Source: Cannabis sativa
Taxonomy: Eukaryota; Streptophyta; Magnoliopsida; Rosales; Cannabaceae
Direction: 5' to 3'
Assembly (NCBI RefSeq): GCF_029168945.1
Contig: NC_083610.1
Coordinates: forward strand, 76,685,580 to 76,749,579
DNA length: 64,000 nt
Shown: one piece after another, positions 47,281 to 57,372 of the stretch
How the letters are laid out: each line of letters opens with the position of its first letter
How positions within the stretch are numbered: the first letter of the stretch is position 1
Program-made: the position numbers and the translations under genes
The notes under the pieces: model-generated
What the model was told of the DNA's origin: nothing
The model's database searches: none
The model's input: only the letters and a program-made list of their open reading frames with translations

Positions 47281-47831
47281 TGACTCCTTCTACGATGATA
47301 TACTGTCAACTTTCATTCTCATCTTCCGAGCTTTGTTTCTATCATTTGGAAGTTCTCTAGTATTGAGGTAGGCTACTATTGGTGTCATCCAATTTGGAGC
47401 TGTGTCAATCATCTCAATTTCTTCCGCATAGGTGATGCTGGGTTCTTCAAGGAATTGGATTGGGACTAAATTAGCCTTATCAACTATGTTGCTACTCACA
47501 AGTCGGGCTAAGGCATCAACAGTTGTGTTTTTTTCTCTTGGAATTTGCCTGAGAGTATAGCCCTTGAATTGTGCAAGCAGATCTTGTATTTTTCTTAGAT
47601 AGGCTATCATTTTCTCCCCCTGGGCCTCGTACTCTCCTGAGACATGATTCACTACCAATTGTGAATCATTACAGATCTCAATTTGTTCAGCATGCAGCTC
47701 CCAAGAGAGTTTCAAGCCAACAATGAGGGCTTCGTACTCTGCTTCATTGTTGGAAGCTTTGAATCCAAATTTGACTGCCCCCAGGTGTGATAAGGGCAAT
47801 CCCTGCACCAGACAGTTGATCTGTAGCTGAC
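47281..47831 (-). pseudogene. Ty3/gypsy second RNase H (RVT_3) relic, 3' half of a split element
   Basis: The frame 47290-47808 carries KASNNEAEYEALIVGLKLSW, ICNDSQLVVNHVSGEYEAQG, YLRKIQDLLAQFKGYTLRQI and REKNTTVDALARLVSS. These are the NNEAEYEAL, DSQLVVNQ and N--ADALA motifs of the extra RNase H of Tat-type gypsy elements. Upstream in the same direction, before a frame slip near 47770, DGSATDQLSGAGIALITPGG continues the domain. The relic stops at the SIRE insertion and continues in order at 57373 on the other side. Confidence 0.85.
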
Positions 47832-47836
47832 CCGTC

Positions 47837-48568
47837 TGAAAGTCCTAATTACTACAAGTTCAAATTGATGATTCTTAACAGAGTAATTCTATGTTATGAA
47901 CTAGAAATTAAAATCAATGAACACAGAATTTACAAGCTTCCTCTGCATTGGAAACGCATTCCAACCGAGTAGTGCTTGGGTTCCCTTGAACCGGGTACAG
48001 TAACTTTCACTAAACAATCAATTCAATTACAATATCCAGTTCTAATTCTTCAAATCAAATAATGTAATCTAAATTGACTTTTGTACAAAGTTACCTAATG
48101 CTTGAACAACCTCAAGCTTTGAGATCTAAACACATTTAGATCTCAAACACAAGAAACACACAGCTGAACTACCTTCAGCAAAGAATCTGAACTCCCTTCA
48201 GATCAAGCAGATTCGAACTCCATCTTCAAACTCAGGAAGATCTCTCGAATTTCAATCTGCACATCCAAGAAACAAAAACAGAAAAATGTTGCCCTAGTAG
48301 AGCAAGAATCAAGAAGAAGATTCTAACAGAAGAGAGTTAGTTAGTACAACGGTTCTGACCGAATTTATATACTAAAGATAATAAACCAGACTAACTAACC
48401 AACCAGCAAAGTACAGCTGGCACAACCTAACAAACTTGCAGAAAGCTGACATGGCACTAAAATGATATTAGTGAAAACAGATGCAACTAACTACAGAACA
48501 GATGTTAGAGAAAACAAATACTGAACAAAAGCAATATCTAATTTGCCACACAAAACATGACACTTACA
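47837..48568 (-). repeat. 3' LTR of the SIRE element (732 bp)
   Basis: On the - strand TGTAAGTGTCATG ... GGACTTTCA. It matches 56636-57367 apart from about six bases. Confidence 0.95.
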
Positions 48569-48581
48569 ATCTCCCCCTTGG
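48569..48581 (-). promoter_or_regulatory. Polypurine tract of the SIRE element
   Basis: On the - strand CCAAGGGGGAGAT directly precedes the 3' LTR. Confidence 0.9.
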
Positions 48582-48712
48582 CAAATTATGATCAACAACA
48601 AACCACATTGAAATCATCAAACCCCAAAAAAAACTGTGTAAAAAGTTTATATCAAAAGGTAAGTACAAAGTTTATATCAAAAGGTAAAATAACTCCCCCT
48701 CGATGATCATAA

Positions 48713-50503
48713 TCAATCACTGCTGGAATAAGAGACCAGAGGAGCAGCAAGAATCCTTGAGTCACCACCATCAGGAGCAGAGAACTGAGCCACAGTGGAA
48801 ATCTCCCCCTGAACAGCTGCCACATTTGAGGGCTCCCCCTGGACTACAACAGTGTGTGAAGACTCCCCCTGAATACCAGCCCCAATATCCTCGCCTTGTT
48901 GAAACCAGGAATCAATCTCTTTGTCAAGACCAGCTGAGGAAGAAATACCCTGAGCACCTTGAATATCAGCAGATAAAGGTACGGGAGTGGCTGCAGACAT
49001 CTGTGGCTGACTTTGTTCAGCAGATGGATCTATGGCTGCAGGAGATGGAGAGAGACCAGGAGAAGTCTTATGCTGGTCAGACTCATCAGCAGAAGAGCTA
49101 GACACAATCCCCTGAGAATGAACAGCTGGAGAAGCTTCAGATTCCTTGAGGACATTGGCCATAGCAGTGAGAACATCAATGACTGATTTTTCAAAGCGAC
49201 GTTGCCTGAGTTGATCACGAGCATAGGAAGTGGCCAGATCAGTAACTGTGGTGATCAACTGAGAATGCCAAGGAGTGGAAGCAGCCCCATCTCGTGAGGA
49301 GGAAGGAACAGTTGTTGCAGCAGGTAAATCTTCCATTAGTGAAGCCCCAACAGCAGAGACATCCATGACTGACAGTGGAAGTGGTTTGCTATGCACAGGA
49401 GTAAAGGATTTACCAATGGATGGAACTGGAAGAATTTTGTCTTGCTCATAAACAACTGGAGAGCCCCTTTTAACCACTCTGTTGATCAAGCTGGGATAAG
49501 GCAGGGTATGTTTGATACTCTTGGCAGAGGTAGAACTCATAATTCGATCATACATGAGTGTTGGAAGATCAATGCTGACCCCAGTACCTAAGGCATACAG
49601 AAATCGAGCTGTATTGTAGTTGATCGTGGAAATATGGGAATTTGCCCACCAGTTGGACATAGCTATTTTATGGAGGATCCTGTAAAACTCGGAGAGAACC
49701 GTGACAGGTAACTCCTTCCCATTCCAAACAAAATTAGGATTGCCAGTAATCTCAGCTCCTATAACCTTAAACTCTGGTTTATACTCATCATTAAATGTGG
49801 GATGGGTGATGGTTTTGATTTTCAGGACACAACTAATGGTGGAGGGAGCAAACCGAAACCTATTACCTCTAATATAAGCAAGATAAAGGAACTGACTCTT
49901 CCTATTTAGAATGCTTTCATCAAGGTTGGCATAAAACTCTCTCACCAGATTCTCATTTGGGGGTTGGAGATGAGTAACAGACAATGACCACCCACGAGAC
50001 TCAATTAACTCCTTAATCCTAGGAAAATGCTTGAGCTTAACACGATATTCAGGCCACAATGGGCGACGACATACATTCTCTTGAAATCTAAGCAGTTTAT
50101 CATTAGAGTAAAATGGTGCATTGGATAGGTTTTGTTCAGACACACTAGGTTAAGGGATTTTGAATTTTTTAGGCACTGACGAAGGAGTAGCAACATAGGA
50201 AACATGTTTCTGTTTTGGGTGAGACTTTGGCAGAGGGGGCTGAGACGAGTCAGACTCAGTGGGAGGGAGGGGTGAAGTGGTGGATGAGGGTGGAGCCTTA
50301 GTCGAGGCAAAAGGAATTGACATTGACCGAGTAAACCTTCTAGGAAGACTTACAGAGGAAGAAGGCTTACCTGGGATTGGTGTGCATGGAGGTGATTCTG
50401 ACCTAGTGGGAGACGAGTGGGGTTCCACAGTTGGTGAGAGAGACGACGAGCCATCGCCAGTTAACGCAGACGTTTTCACGAGACGCCCAGCCTTTTTGCC
50501 CAT
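48713..50503 (-). pseudogene. Extra ORF in envelope position, plant transposon-protein (Transposase_32-like), one in-frame TAA
   Basis: A frame of 597 codons runs from a likely ATG at 50503 (MGKKAGRLVKTSALTGDG) to TGA at 48713, broken only by TAA at 50150-50152. The first part is basic and Ser/Pro-rich. After the stop comes the conserved part: RIKELIESRGWSLSV, ENLVREFYANLDES, YIRGNRFRFAPSTI and later WWANSHISTINYNTARFLYA. This is the putative plant transposon protein domain (Transposase_32 type). The C-terminal 230 residues are Ser/Gln-rich and disordered. No signal peptide or clear membrane span is seen, unlike a true envelope. Function unknown. The same frame is open upstream of 50503 to 50635. 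Confidence 0.78.
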
Positions 50504-50635
50504 TGTTGCACAGCCAATACACCCCAGAAACAGTAAATCCCACAGAGAAGTTGAACTGAGCTTAAGAAGATGAATAGTTTGACTTGACAAGTTTGGTGAA
50601 AGCAAATGATGGTAAAAACAGATATTTATTACCAT

Positions 50636-51477
50636 TTATTGAAAAAGACCAAAATGCCCTCATCGTTATATAGAATGAAGCCCAAGCCCATTAACAATAG
50701 AAAAACAACAGCCCAAACTCGAGATAGGCAATACGTACCAAAAAACGACTGGGAAGAAAAATTTTGAAAATTACCACATGTGAAAACAGACACTCAATTT
50801 TGAAAAAAAATAGCTCTTCAGAAACAAACACCAATGCTTTGAAAGACAATCTGTAGAAGGACACCTACACAGGACAACAACACTTAAAGCACAGGTAAGT
50901 CAGTCAATAAGATTTGAGAACAACAGGGATCAATATCATATGCATGAGAGGATAACAATTGACACATGAGCAAGGATGAATCACCCAACTACCATTTGTG
51001 TGTGAAGTGACCTCATGTGAAGCACCAAGAAGTTGACCAAGGCACTTCACTCATCTCAAACAAGACACTCAAAAGAGAAGATAGATGACTTTCCCCAGTT
51101 TTTTTTTCTTTTTTGTTTTGTTTTTTTTTTTAAATTTCTTTCCCTTTTTCTAATAATTGATAGACAGACACTCTCTGGGTTTTGCCAACCAGTTGAGGCT
51201 TTCACTTTTTCAGGGAGATGTAGCTGTCATCCTTTAAATTTTTCTCTGAGAGTGACTCGAAAAGGAGCAAACTTTCCTAGGCACTCAAAGGTACAAGGAT
51301 AGCTCTTCCCATTTCATCCAAGAAAGGTAGCCTTTGCAACTGGGGTAGTGAATGATTCCTCCCTAAACACAGCCAATTAATAATCCAAACACCATGTGAA
51401 CTCCCTAGACTTAGAATATTGACCAACTTACCACAGCCAGAGGCAGTTGACTCATGTAAGATGCAACTTCCACAAGA
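50636..51477 (-). other. Spacer between SIRE pol and the extra ORF
   Basis: About 840 bp without an open frame on the coding strand. It may hold leader or splice signals for a subgenomic RNA of the downstream ORF; none could be identified. Confidence 0.5.
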
Positions 51478-54400
51478 TCAGATAGTGCAAACTCCAATGG
51501 AGTTGCGAAGATGAGCAAATGTGTGAGCATCCAGAGCCTTGGTGAATAAATCAGCAAGTTGAGCACCTGTAGACACATGAGTAATAGTCAACAATTTAGA
51601 TTCAACCATATGTCGAATGAAATGATAACGTATGTCTATATGTTTAGTACGTGAGTGCTGAACTGGGTTTTTGGAAATGTTAATGGCACTTGTACTATCA
51701 CAATATAGGACCAATGAGTTCTGTGGAAACCCATAATCAGTAACCATTTTATTAAGCCAGATCAGTTGAGTACAACAGCTTCCAGCTGCGATATACTCAG
51801 CTTCTGCAGTGGAGAGGGAAATTGAATTTTGTTTTTTGCTTAACCATGACACAAGGTTATTTCCCAAGTAAAAACACCCTGCCGACGTACTTTTCCTATC
51901 ATCTAAGCTCCCAGCCCAATCGGAGTCACTGTATCCAACAATGGACATGTTGGTATCTCTGGAGTACCACAAGCCAAACTCTGAAGTTCCAGATAGGTAT
52001 TTAAAGATACGCTTAGCAGCAGACAGATGAGACTGTTTGGGATTAGCTTGATATCGAGCACACAAGCCTACACTAAAGCAAATATCAGGTCTACTGGCTG
52101 TCAAATAGAGAAGACTACCTATCATTCCTCTATATAGGGTGGGATCAACAGACTCACCAGACTCGTCTCTGCTAAGTTTGGTAGTAGTACTTAAAGGGGT
52201 AGGGGCATGTTTAGTGTGATCTAAGCCAAAATTCTCAAGCATTTTTCTAACATATTTGGATTGTGAGATAAAAATACCTTGATCAGTTTGCTTAATTTGT
52301 AAACCTAGAAAGAAACTCAAATCCCCTATAAGACTCATTTCAAATTCACTAGTCATGAGATCAACAAATTTGACAACTTCCTTTTCACAAGTAGACCCAA
52401 AAATGATGTCATCAACATAAATTTGAGCTACAAAGATACCTGGTTGCAAGAGTTTAATAAAAATAGTGTTATCAGCAGTACCTCTGGCAAACCCATTTGC
52501 GAGAAGGAAGGAGGTTAACCTGTCATACCATGCTCTAGGAGCTTGTTTAAGCCCATATAGAGCTTTCTTGAGTTTATAGACATGCTCTGGGAACTTCGGG
52601 TCCTCAAATCCTTTGGGCTGTTTCACATATACCTCCTCCTGTAGGACTCCATTGAGAAAGGCACTTTTGACATCCATTTGGTGAAGTTTGAATTTCAGAA
52701 AACATGCCACAGCTAACAGTAACCGAATAGAATCAAGTCTAGCCACGGGGGCAAAAGTTTCTTCAAAATCGACCCCTTCCACTTGATTGTAGCCTTGAGC
52801 AACTAACCTGGCCTTATTTCGAACCACTATCCCGAACTCATCAGATTTGTTCTTGAAGAGCCATTTGGTTCCTATAATGTTTACTCCATCAGGTTTAGGA
52901 ACTAAGATCCACACTCGGTTTCTTTTGAACTGCCCCATTTCATCCTGCATTGCATTGTTCCAGAATTCATCCAGAAGAGCCTCAGTTACATTTTGAGGTT
53001 CTACCAGAGACACATAGCAAGCAAATGCAATAACATTTAACACCTTGCGACGAGTGACCATAGTTGCATTCGGGTCCCCAATGACAATTGTGGGAGGATG
53101 AGCTTTTTGAATCCAAGACGGTGGACCTTTCTTATATAATCGAGAGTGAGGAGAGGACACTGTATCCTTGCTGATGGGCCGAGGTGCTGAGATGGCTTCA
53201 TCTCCCATAGAATCAACAGATGAGGTACCATCATTTTCAGATGAGACTGGTTGGCTTTCAGATGGTGTTATCTCTGGTGTTTCTTGATTAAGTGTAGCCA
53301 GAGGGAGTGATGGGATACATGGGTCATGGGAATCTTCCTCTCCAGATCCAGACCCATTGTCTGACACCTCCAAATCATCAAACTTTACATTCATTGATTC
53401 CATGACTGTAAAAGTTCGTTTGTTGTACACCCTATACGCACGGCTGTTAGTTGAGTATCCAAGAAAAATTCCTTCATTACTCCGAGCATCAAATTTTCCA
53501 AGATGATCACGATCATTTAGTATGTAACAGGTACACCCAAATATATGTACATGGCTCAAATTAGGAGTCTTGCCTTTCCACAGTTCGTAAGGAGTTTGAG
53601 ATGCACCAGTTCTCAAATGTACTCGATTGCAAATATAACATGCAGTATTCACAGCTTCGGCCCAAAACCGGATAGCCACTCCCTTTGCGCACAGCATAAC
53701 CCGAGCCATCTCCTGAAGAGTTCTATTTTTTCGTTCCACGATCCCATTCTGCTGTGGAGTCTTAGGTGCAGAGAACTCATGGCTAATACCCATTTTATTA
53801 CAGAATTGAGCAAATATGTCGTTTTCAAATTCCTTCCCATGATCGCTTCTGACCCGATAAACCTTGCCAATGGTGACACCCTTTTCATTTTGCAGCTGCA
53901 GACAAAGAGAGGAGAAGGCTCCAAAGGTATCTGATTTTTCTTTAAGGAAGTTTACCCAAGTGTATCTTGAGAAGTCATCTACACACACCATCACATACCT
54001 TTTCCCCGCAATGCTTGCAGTTTGCATTGGACCCATTAGATCAACATGAACTAATTCCAGTACTTTGGAAGTAAGTAGGGCATTTATAGGAGGATGAGAG
54101 GACTTAATTTGTTTACCTTGTTGGCAGGGACCACACACCCTATCTCTTCCCAATCTGAATTCAGGAATCCCACGGACAGCTTTGATGGAGACAATTTTCT
54201 TCAAGTCTCTGTAGTTTAGATGCCCTAGTCTGTAGTGCCATAAATCAGGTTTATCCAAGAACACCCTGTGGCATTTCACTTGATTGGACAGGACATAGCA
54301 GTGATCAGCCGTTCTGTTCCCTGTGAGAACTGTTTTCCCTCCAGATGAGACTAAGCATTGTGTCTTGGTGAAGTTCACATCATAGTTAGCATCACATAGT

Positions 54401-55245
54401 TGACTGATGCTAATTAAGTTTGCTTTCAGTCCTTTCACGAATAGCACGCCTGTCAGAGAGAAGACATCTAAGAGATCTAGATCACCCTGCCCCATTATCT
54501 CCCCTTTATTTCCATCACCAAAGGTGACAAAACCTTCTTTGGATGAATGAAAGTTCTTAAGATCATTGCAGGAACCTGTCATGTGTCGTGAGCATCCACT
54601 ATCAAAGTACCAGCAGTTATCTTTCATAGCTGACAGGGAGGTATGGGCAACAAGAGCCAGATTTTCACGTTTGGATTTCCTCTTCTTCTTAGGTCCATGT
54701 TGAGGGGCAAAAGAGAAATTACCTTGGCCAGATTTCCTATTGATAAAGTTTGTCAAGTAAGTTCGGAGTTTGTAACATCTTGGCCTGATGTGTCCTCTTT
54801 TATTGCAGAAGTGACACGTTGGAACAAATCGATCAACCTGTTTGACTCTTGATTTTTCACTCATAGGACCTCTTTTGACAGAGTTGGGCTTAGATTCATC
54901 AGGTTTTATCTCTGGTTGATCATCCTTGATGGTAGGAGAGGCAGACACAAACTTTATTTTATCACCAGAGGATGAAGCTGAGTTATCTTCAATAGTCAAA
55001 TCATGCCCTTGATTGTATAACAGTTTGTATCCAATAGATGTTCTGTCTCCATACGGCTTCTGATTTTGGAGAGCTTGATTCAGGGCAGCAGTGCCCGAGG
55101 GAACATGAGAAAGGGATTGCTTCGCTCTCACAAGTTCAGAAGTCAATTTGTATATCTCACTATCTTTGGAACACAACTCCAATGTCATCTTCTTGAGCTT
55201 ATCTTCTAGTTCACATTTACTATCATCAAGAGCTTTGTTCAAATC
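51478..55245 (-). CDS. SIRE copia pol: zinc knuckle, protease, integrase, RT, RNase H
   Basis: 1254 codons open after the TAG at 55246-55248 and in the same frame as gag. Order: coiled-coil gag tail, CHFCNKRGHIRPRC zinc knuckle, retropepsin with WYFDSGCSRHMTG (about 54600), pre-integrase LWHYRLGHL, integrase with HVDLMGP, CVDDFSRYTWV and PQQNGIVERKNRT holding the D, D and E residues, RT with FAPVARLDSIR and YVDDIIFG (about 52407), and RNase H with SLSTAEAEYIAAGSCCTQ and LADLFTKAL. All catalytic residues seen are intact. There is no ATG at the start, so expression needs read-through of the TAG or a gag-pol copy without it. The products copy the element's RNA into DNA and integrate it. Confidence 0.92.
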   Translation of the reverse strand, partial: DLNKALDDSKCELEDKLKKMTLELCSKDSEIYKLTSELVRAKQSLSHVPSGTAALNQALQNQKPYGDRTSIGYKLLYNQGHDLTIEDNSASSSGDKIKFVSASPTIKDDQPEIKPDESKPNSVKRGPMSEKSRVKQVDRFVPTCHFCNKRGHIRPRCYKLRTYLTNFINRKSGQGNFSFAPQHGPKKKRKSKRENLALVAHTSLSAMKDNCWYFDSGCSRHMTGSCNDLKNFHSSKEGFVTFGDGNKGEIMGQGDLDLLDVFSLTGVLFVKGLKANLISISQLCDANYDVNFTKTQCLVSSGGKTVLTGNRTADHCYVLSNQVKCHRVFLDKPDLWHYRLGHLNYRDLKKIVSIKAVRGIPEFRLGRDRVCGPCQQGKQIKSSHPPINALLTSKVLELVHVDLMGPMQTASIAGKRYVMVCVDDFSRYTWVNFLKEKSDTFGAFSSLCLQLQNEKGVTIGKVYRVRSDHGKEFENDIFAQFCNKMGISHEFSAPKTPQQNGIVERKNRTLQEMARVMLCAKGVAIRFWAEAVNTACYICNRVHLRTGASQTPYELWKGKTPNLSHVHIFGCTCYILNDRDHLGKFDARSNEGIFLGYSTNSRAYRVYNKRTFTVMESMNVKFDDLEVSDNGSGSGEEDSHDPCIPSLPLATLNQETPEITPSESQPVSSENDGTSSVDSMGDEAISAPRPISKDTVSSPHSRLYKKGPPSWIQKAHPPTIVIGDPNATMVTRRKVLNVIAFACYVSLVEPQNVTEALLDEFWNNAMQDEMGQFKRNRVWILVPKPDGVNIIGTKWLFKNKSDEFGIVVRNKARLVAQGYNQVEGVDFEETFAPVARLDSIRLLLAVACFLKFKLHQMDVKSAFLNGVLQEEVYVKQPKGFEDPKFPEHVYKLKKALYGLKQAPRAWYDRLTSFLLANGFARGTADNTIFIKLLQPGIFVAQIYVDDIIFGSTCEKEVVKFVDLMTSEFEMSLIGDLSFFLGLQIKQTDQGIFISQSKYVRKMLENFGLDHTKHAPTPLSTTTKLSRDESGESVDPTLYRGMIGSLLYLTASRPDICFSVGLCARYQANPKQSHLSAAKRIFKYLSGTSEFGLWYSRDTNMSIVGYSDSDWAGSLDDRKSTSAGCFYLGNNLVSWLSKKQNSISLSTAEAEYIAAGSCCTQLIWLNKMVTDYGFPQNSLVLYCDSTSAINISKNPVQHSRTKHIDIRYHFIRHMVESKLLTITHVSTGAQLADLFTKALDAHTFAHLRNSIGVCTI

Positions 55246-56451
55246 CTATAGTTCCTTCACTCTCTTAGCCATATAGCTCCATTGAGCAAACATTTCCTCA
55301 TAAGCCTTATTTTTCTCATCAACTGTTGATTCAGAATCAGACAAGGAGTCATCTCCCTCAACTTCTTCAGGAACAGATTCCCTGACCATAAATGCCATTA
55401 CAGACTTATCATCCTTCGATTCATCACTAGCCTCTTCTTCTTCACTATCACTCCATGTGACAGCCAAGGCCTTCTTTTTCTTAAGAGTATTTGCACATTC
55501 TGCCTGTATGTGATCAAAACCTGAGCATTCGTGACACTGAATCCCTTTTCCTTTCTTTTCTGATTGTTGGGATTGTCGGTTAGGACCAGGGAAGTTCCTT
55601 CCAGCAGTATTTTCCTTATTACCAGGATTAGATTTCTTGAAGTTCTTCTTTAAGAATCGAGCATAATTCTTTGCTAGAAGGGCCAGATTAGCATATGTAA
55701 AAGATTCAGACAAATCAACTTCCTTAGAGTTCTCTTCCTTATGGATGAAAGCAACTCCCATTTCGATCTTCTCCTTCTCAGAACTCTTGGTTTTCTTCCC
55801 TTTCTCCCATCTCTCAAGAGTTAACTCATAATTTTGGAGTGACCCAATCAATTCGTCTAGATCAAGTGCTTCAATATCTCTGCTTTCTTCAATAGACGTT
55901 ACTTTGGACATGAATCTTTTTGGAAGAACACCTAGTAGTTTTCTCACCAATTTCTTGTTGGAGTAAGTTTTGCCAAGAGCATAGGATTCATTAGAAATGT
56001 CACACAGCTTAGCATGAAATTCTGAGACGGATTCATCTTCCTCCATTGACAGATTCTCAAAGGATTTTCCTAGAGATCGAAGTCGAGCCTTTTTAACAGC
56101 ATCGGTTCCCTCATTCTTGATTTTCAGCTTTTCCCAAGCATCTTTGGCAACTTCACAGTTCGAGATAACTTTCAGTTGATTAGTCGAGACAGCATTGAAG
56201 AGGGCATGTAGAGCTTTGGAATTGAAATTAGCTCGTTCCATTTCGTCAGTAGTCCATTCACTGGATTTTTTGATCTTGTCTCCTTCCTCGTCAGTAACAA
56301 TAGGAGGTGACCAACCTTCGGCAACTGCCATCCAGACTCGTTCATCCACAGCCTTCAAGAAAGCTCTCATCTTTGTCTTCCAATAGGGATAGTTAGAACC
56401 TTCTAGCATGGGGGGTCTGGAAGTTGATCCTCCTTCTCTGAACATTTCCAT
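55246..56451 (-). CDS. SIRE copia gag
   Basis: 401 residues from the first ATG (MEMFREGGSTSRPPML) to TAG at 55246-55248; a TAA lies just upstream of the frame, which supports the start. UBN2-type gag: GSNYPYWKTKMRAFLKAVDE, AKDAWEKLK, LRSLGKSFENLSMEEDES, KLVRKLLGVLPKRF and LIGSLQNYELTLE. A CX2CX4HX4C zinc knuckle (CHECSGFDHIQAEC) follows, then an acidic Ser/Glu tail. It forms the particle shell and packages RNA. The TAG interrupts the coiled-coil-like tail (MAKRVKEL stop DLNKALDDSK) rather than a normal protein end, so full-length relatives probably read straight on. Confidence 0.9.
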   Translation of the reverse strand: MEMFREGGSTSRPPMLEGSNYPYWKTKMRAFLKAVDERVWMAVAEGWSPPIVTDEEGDKIKKSSEWTTDEMERANFNSKALHALFNAVSTNQLKVISNCEVAKDAWEKLKIKNEGTDAVKKARLRSLGKSFENLSMEEDESVSEFHAKLCDISNESYALGKTYSNKKLVRKLLGVLPKRFMSKVTSIEESRDIEALDLDELIGSLQNYELTLERWEKGKKTKSSEKEKIEMGVAFIHKEENSKEVDLSESFTYANLALLAKNYARFLKKNFKKSNPGNKENTAGRNFPGPNRQSQQSEKKGKGIQCHECSGFDHIQAECANTLKKKKALAVTWSDSEEEEASDESKDDKSVMAFMVRESVPEEVEGDDSLSDSESTVDEKNKAYEEMFAQWSYMAKRVKEL

Positions 56452-56618
56452 TTCAGGTAGATCTGCACACACTTAGCAAAGAACTTTGTTGCACAACGAG
56501 ATGAGACTCGTGGTGGGTTAGTTTTCCAGAAAATTACAGAATAAAGATTGACAGAGAAACTTAAGGATGTGCAGAAAATAGGACAAATCCAAGATCGCAA
56601 TTTCTTTACTTGAAAAAG

Positions 56619-56633
56619 TTAGCTCTGATACCA
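56619..56633 (-). promoter_or_regulatory. Primer binding site of the SIRE element
   Basis: On the - strand TGGTATCAGAGCTAA begins two bases after the 5' LTR. It is the usual site complementary to the 3' end of initiator tRNA-Met. Confidence 0.93.
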
Positions 56634-56635
56634 AT

Positions 56636-57367
56636 TGAAAGTCCTAATTACTACAAGTTCAAATTGATGATTCTTAACAGAGTAATTCTATGTTATGAAC
56701 TAGAAATTAAAATCAATGAACACAGAATTTACAAGCTTCCTCTGCATTGGAAACGCATTCCAACCGAGTAGTGCTTGGGTTCCCTTGAACCGGGTACAGT
56801 AACTTTCACTAAACAATCAATTCAATTACAATATCCAGTTCTAAATCTTCAAATCAAACAATGTAATCTAAATTGACTTTTGTACAAAGTTACCTAATGC
56901 TTGAACAACCTCAAGCTTTGAGATCTAAACACATTTAGATCTCAAACACAAGAAACACACAGCTGAACTACCTTCAGCAAAGAATCTGAACTCCCTTCAG
57001 ATCAAGCAGATTCGAACTCCATCTTCAACCTCAGGAAGATCTCTCGAATTTCAATCTGCACATCCAAGAAACAAAAACAGAAAAATGTTGCCCTAGCAGA
57101 GCAAGAATCAAGAAGAAGATTCTAACAGAAGAGAGTTAGTTAGTACAACGGTTCTGACCGAATTTATATACTAAAGATAATAAACCAAACTAACTAACCA
57201 ACCAGCAAAGTACAGCTGGCACAACCTAACAAACTTGCAGAAAGCTGACATGGCACTAAAATGATATTAGTGAAAACAGATGCAACTAACTACAGAACAG
57301 ATGTTAGAGAAAACAAATACTGAACAAAAGCAATATCTAATTTGTCACACAAAACATGACACTTACA
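56636..57367 (-). repeat. 5' LTR of the SIRE element (732 bp)
   Basis: Matches 47837-48568. On the - strand a TATATAAATTC sequence near 57165-57177 is a plausible TATA box. The outer edge carries the duplication CCGTC (57368-57372). Confidence 0.95.
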
Positions 57368-57372
57368 CCGTC

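Larger units (their letters stand above)
47837..57367 (-). mobile_element. Near-complete SIRE-type Ty1/copia retrotransposon, 9531 bp
   Basis: LTRs of 732 bp each (47837-48568 and 56636-57367) are flanked by the 5-bp duplication CCGTC (47832-47836 and 57368-57372). About six differences between the LTRs were seen by eye, so insertion is fairly recent. Primer site TGGTATCAGAGC and polypurine tract AAGGGGGAGAT are intact. Order on the - strand: gag, protease, integrase, RT, RNase H, then an extra ORF before the 3' LTR. The copia order, the length near 9.5 kb and an ORF in the envelope position fit the SIRE/Maximus lineage. Two single stops (TAG in gag-pol, TAA in the extra ORF) are the only coding breaks noticed. 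It inserted into a gypsy element. Confidence 0.95.

Noticed and set aside
49391..49591. + strand frames at 48703-49101 and 49391-49591
   Set aside because: They lie opposite the SIRE extra ORF and show no family motif; composition alone explains them.
54643..54852. Open frames on the + strand across 51800-56400
   Set aside because: They are shadows of the long, catalytically complete copia gag-pol frames on the - strand.
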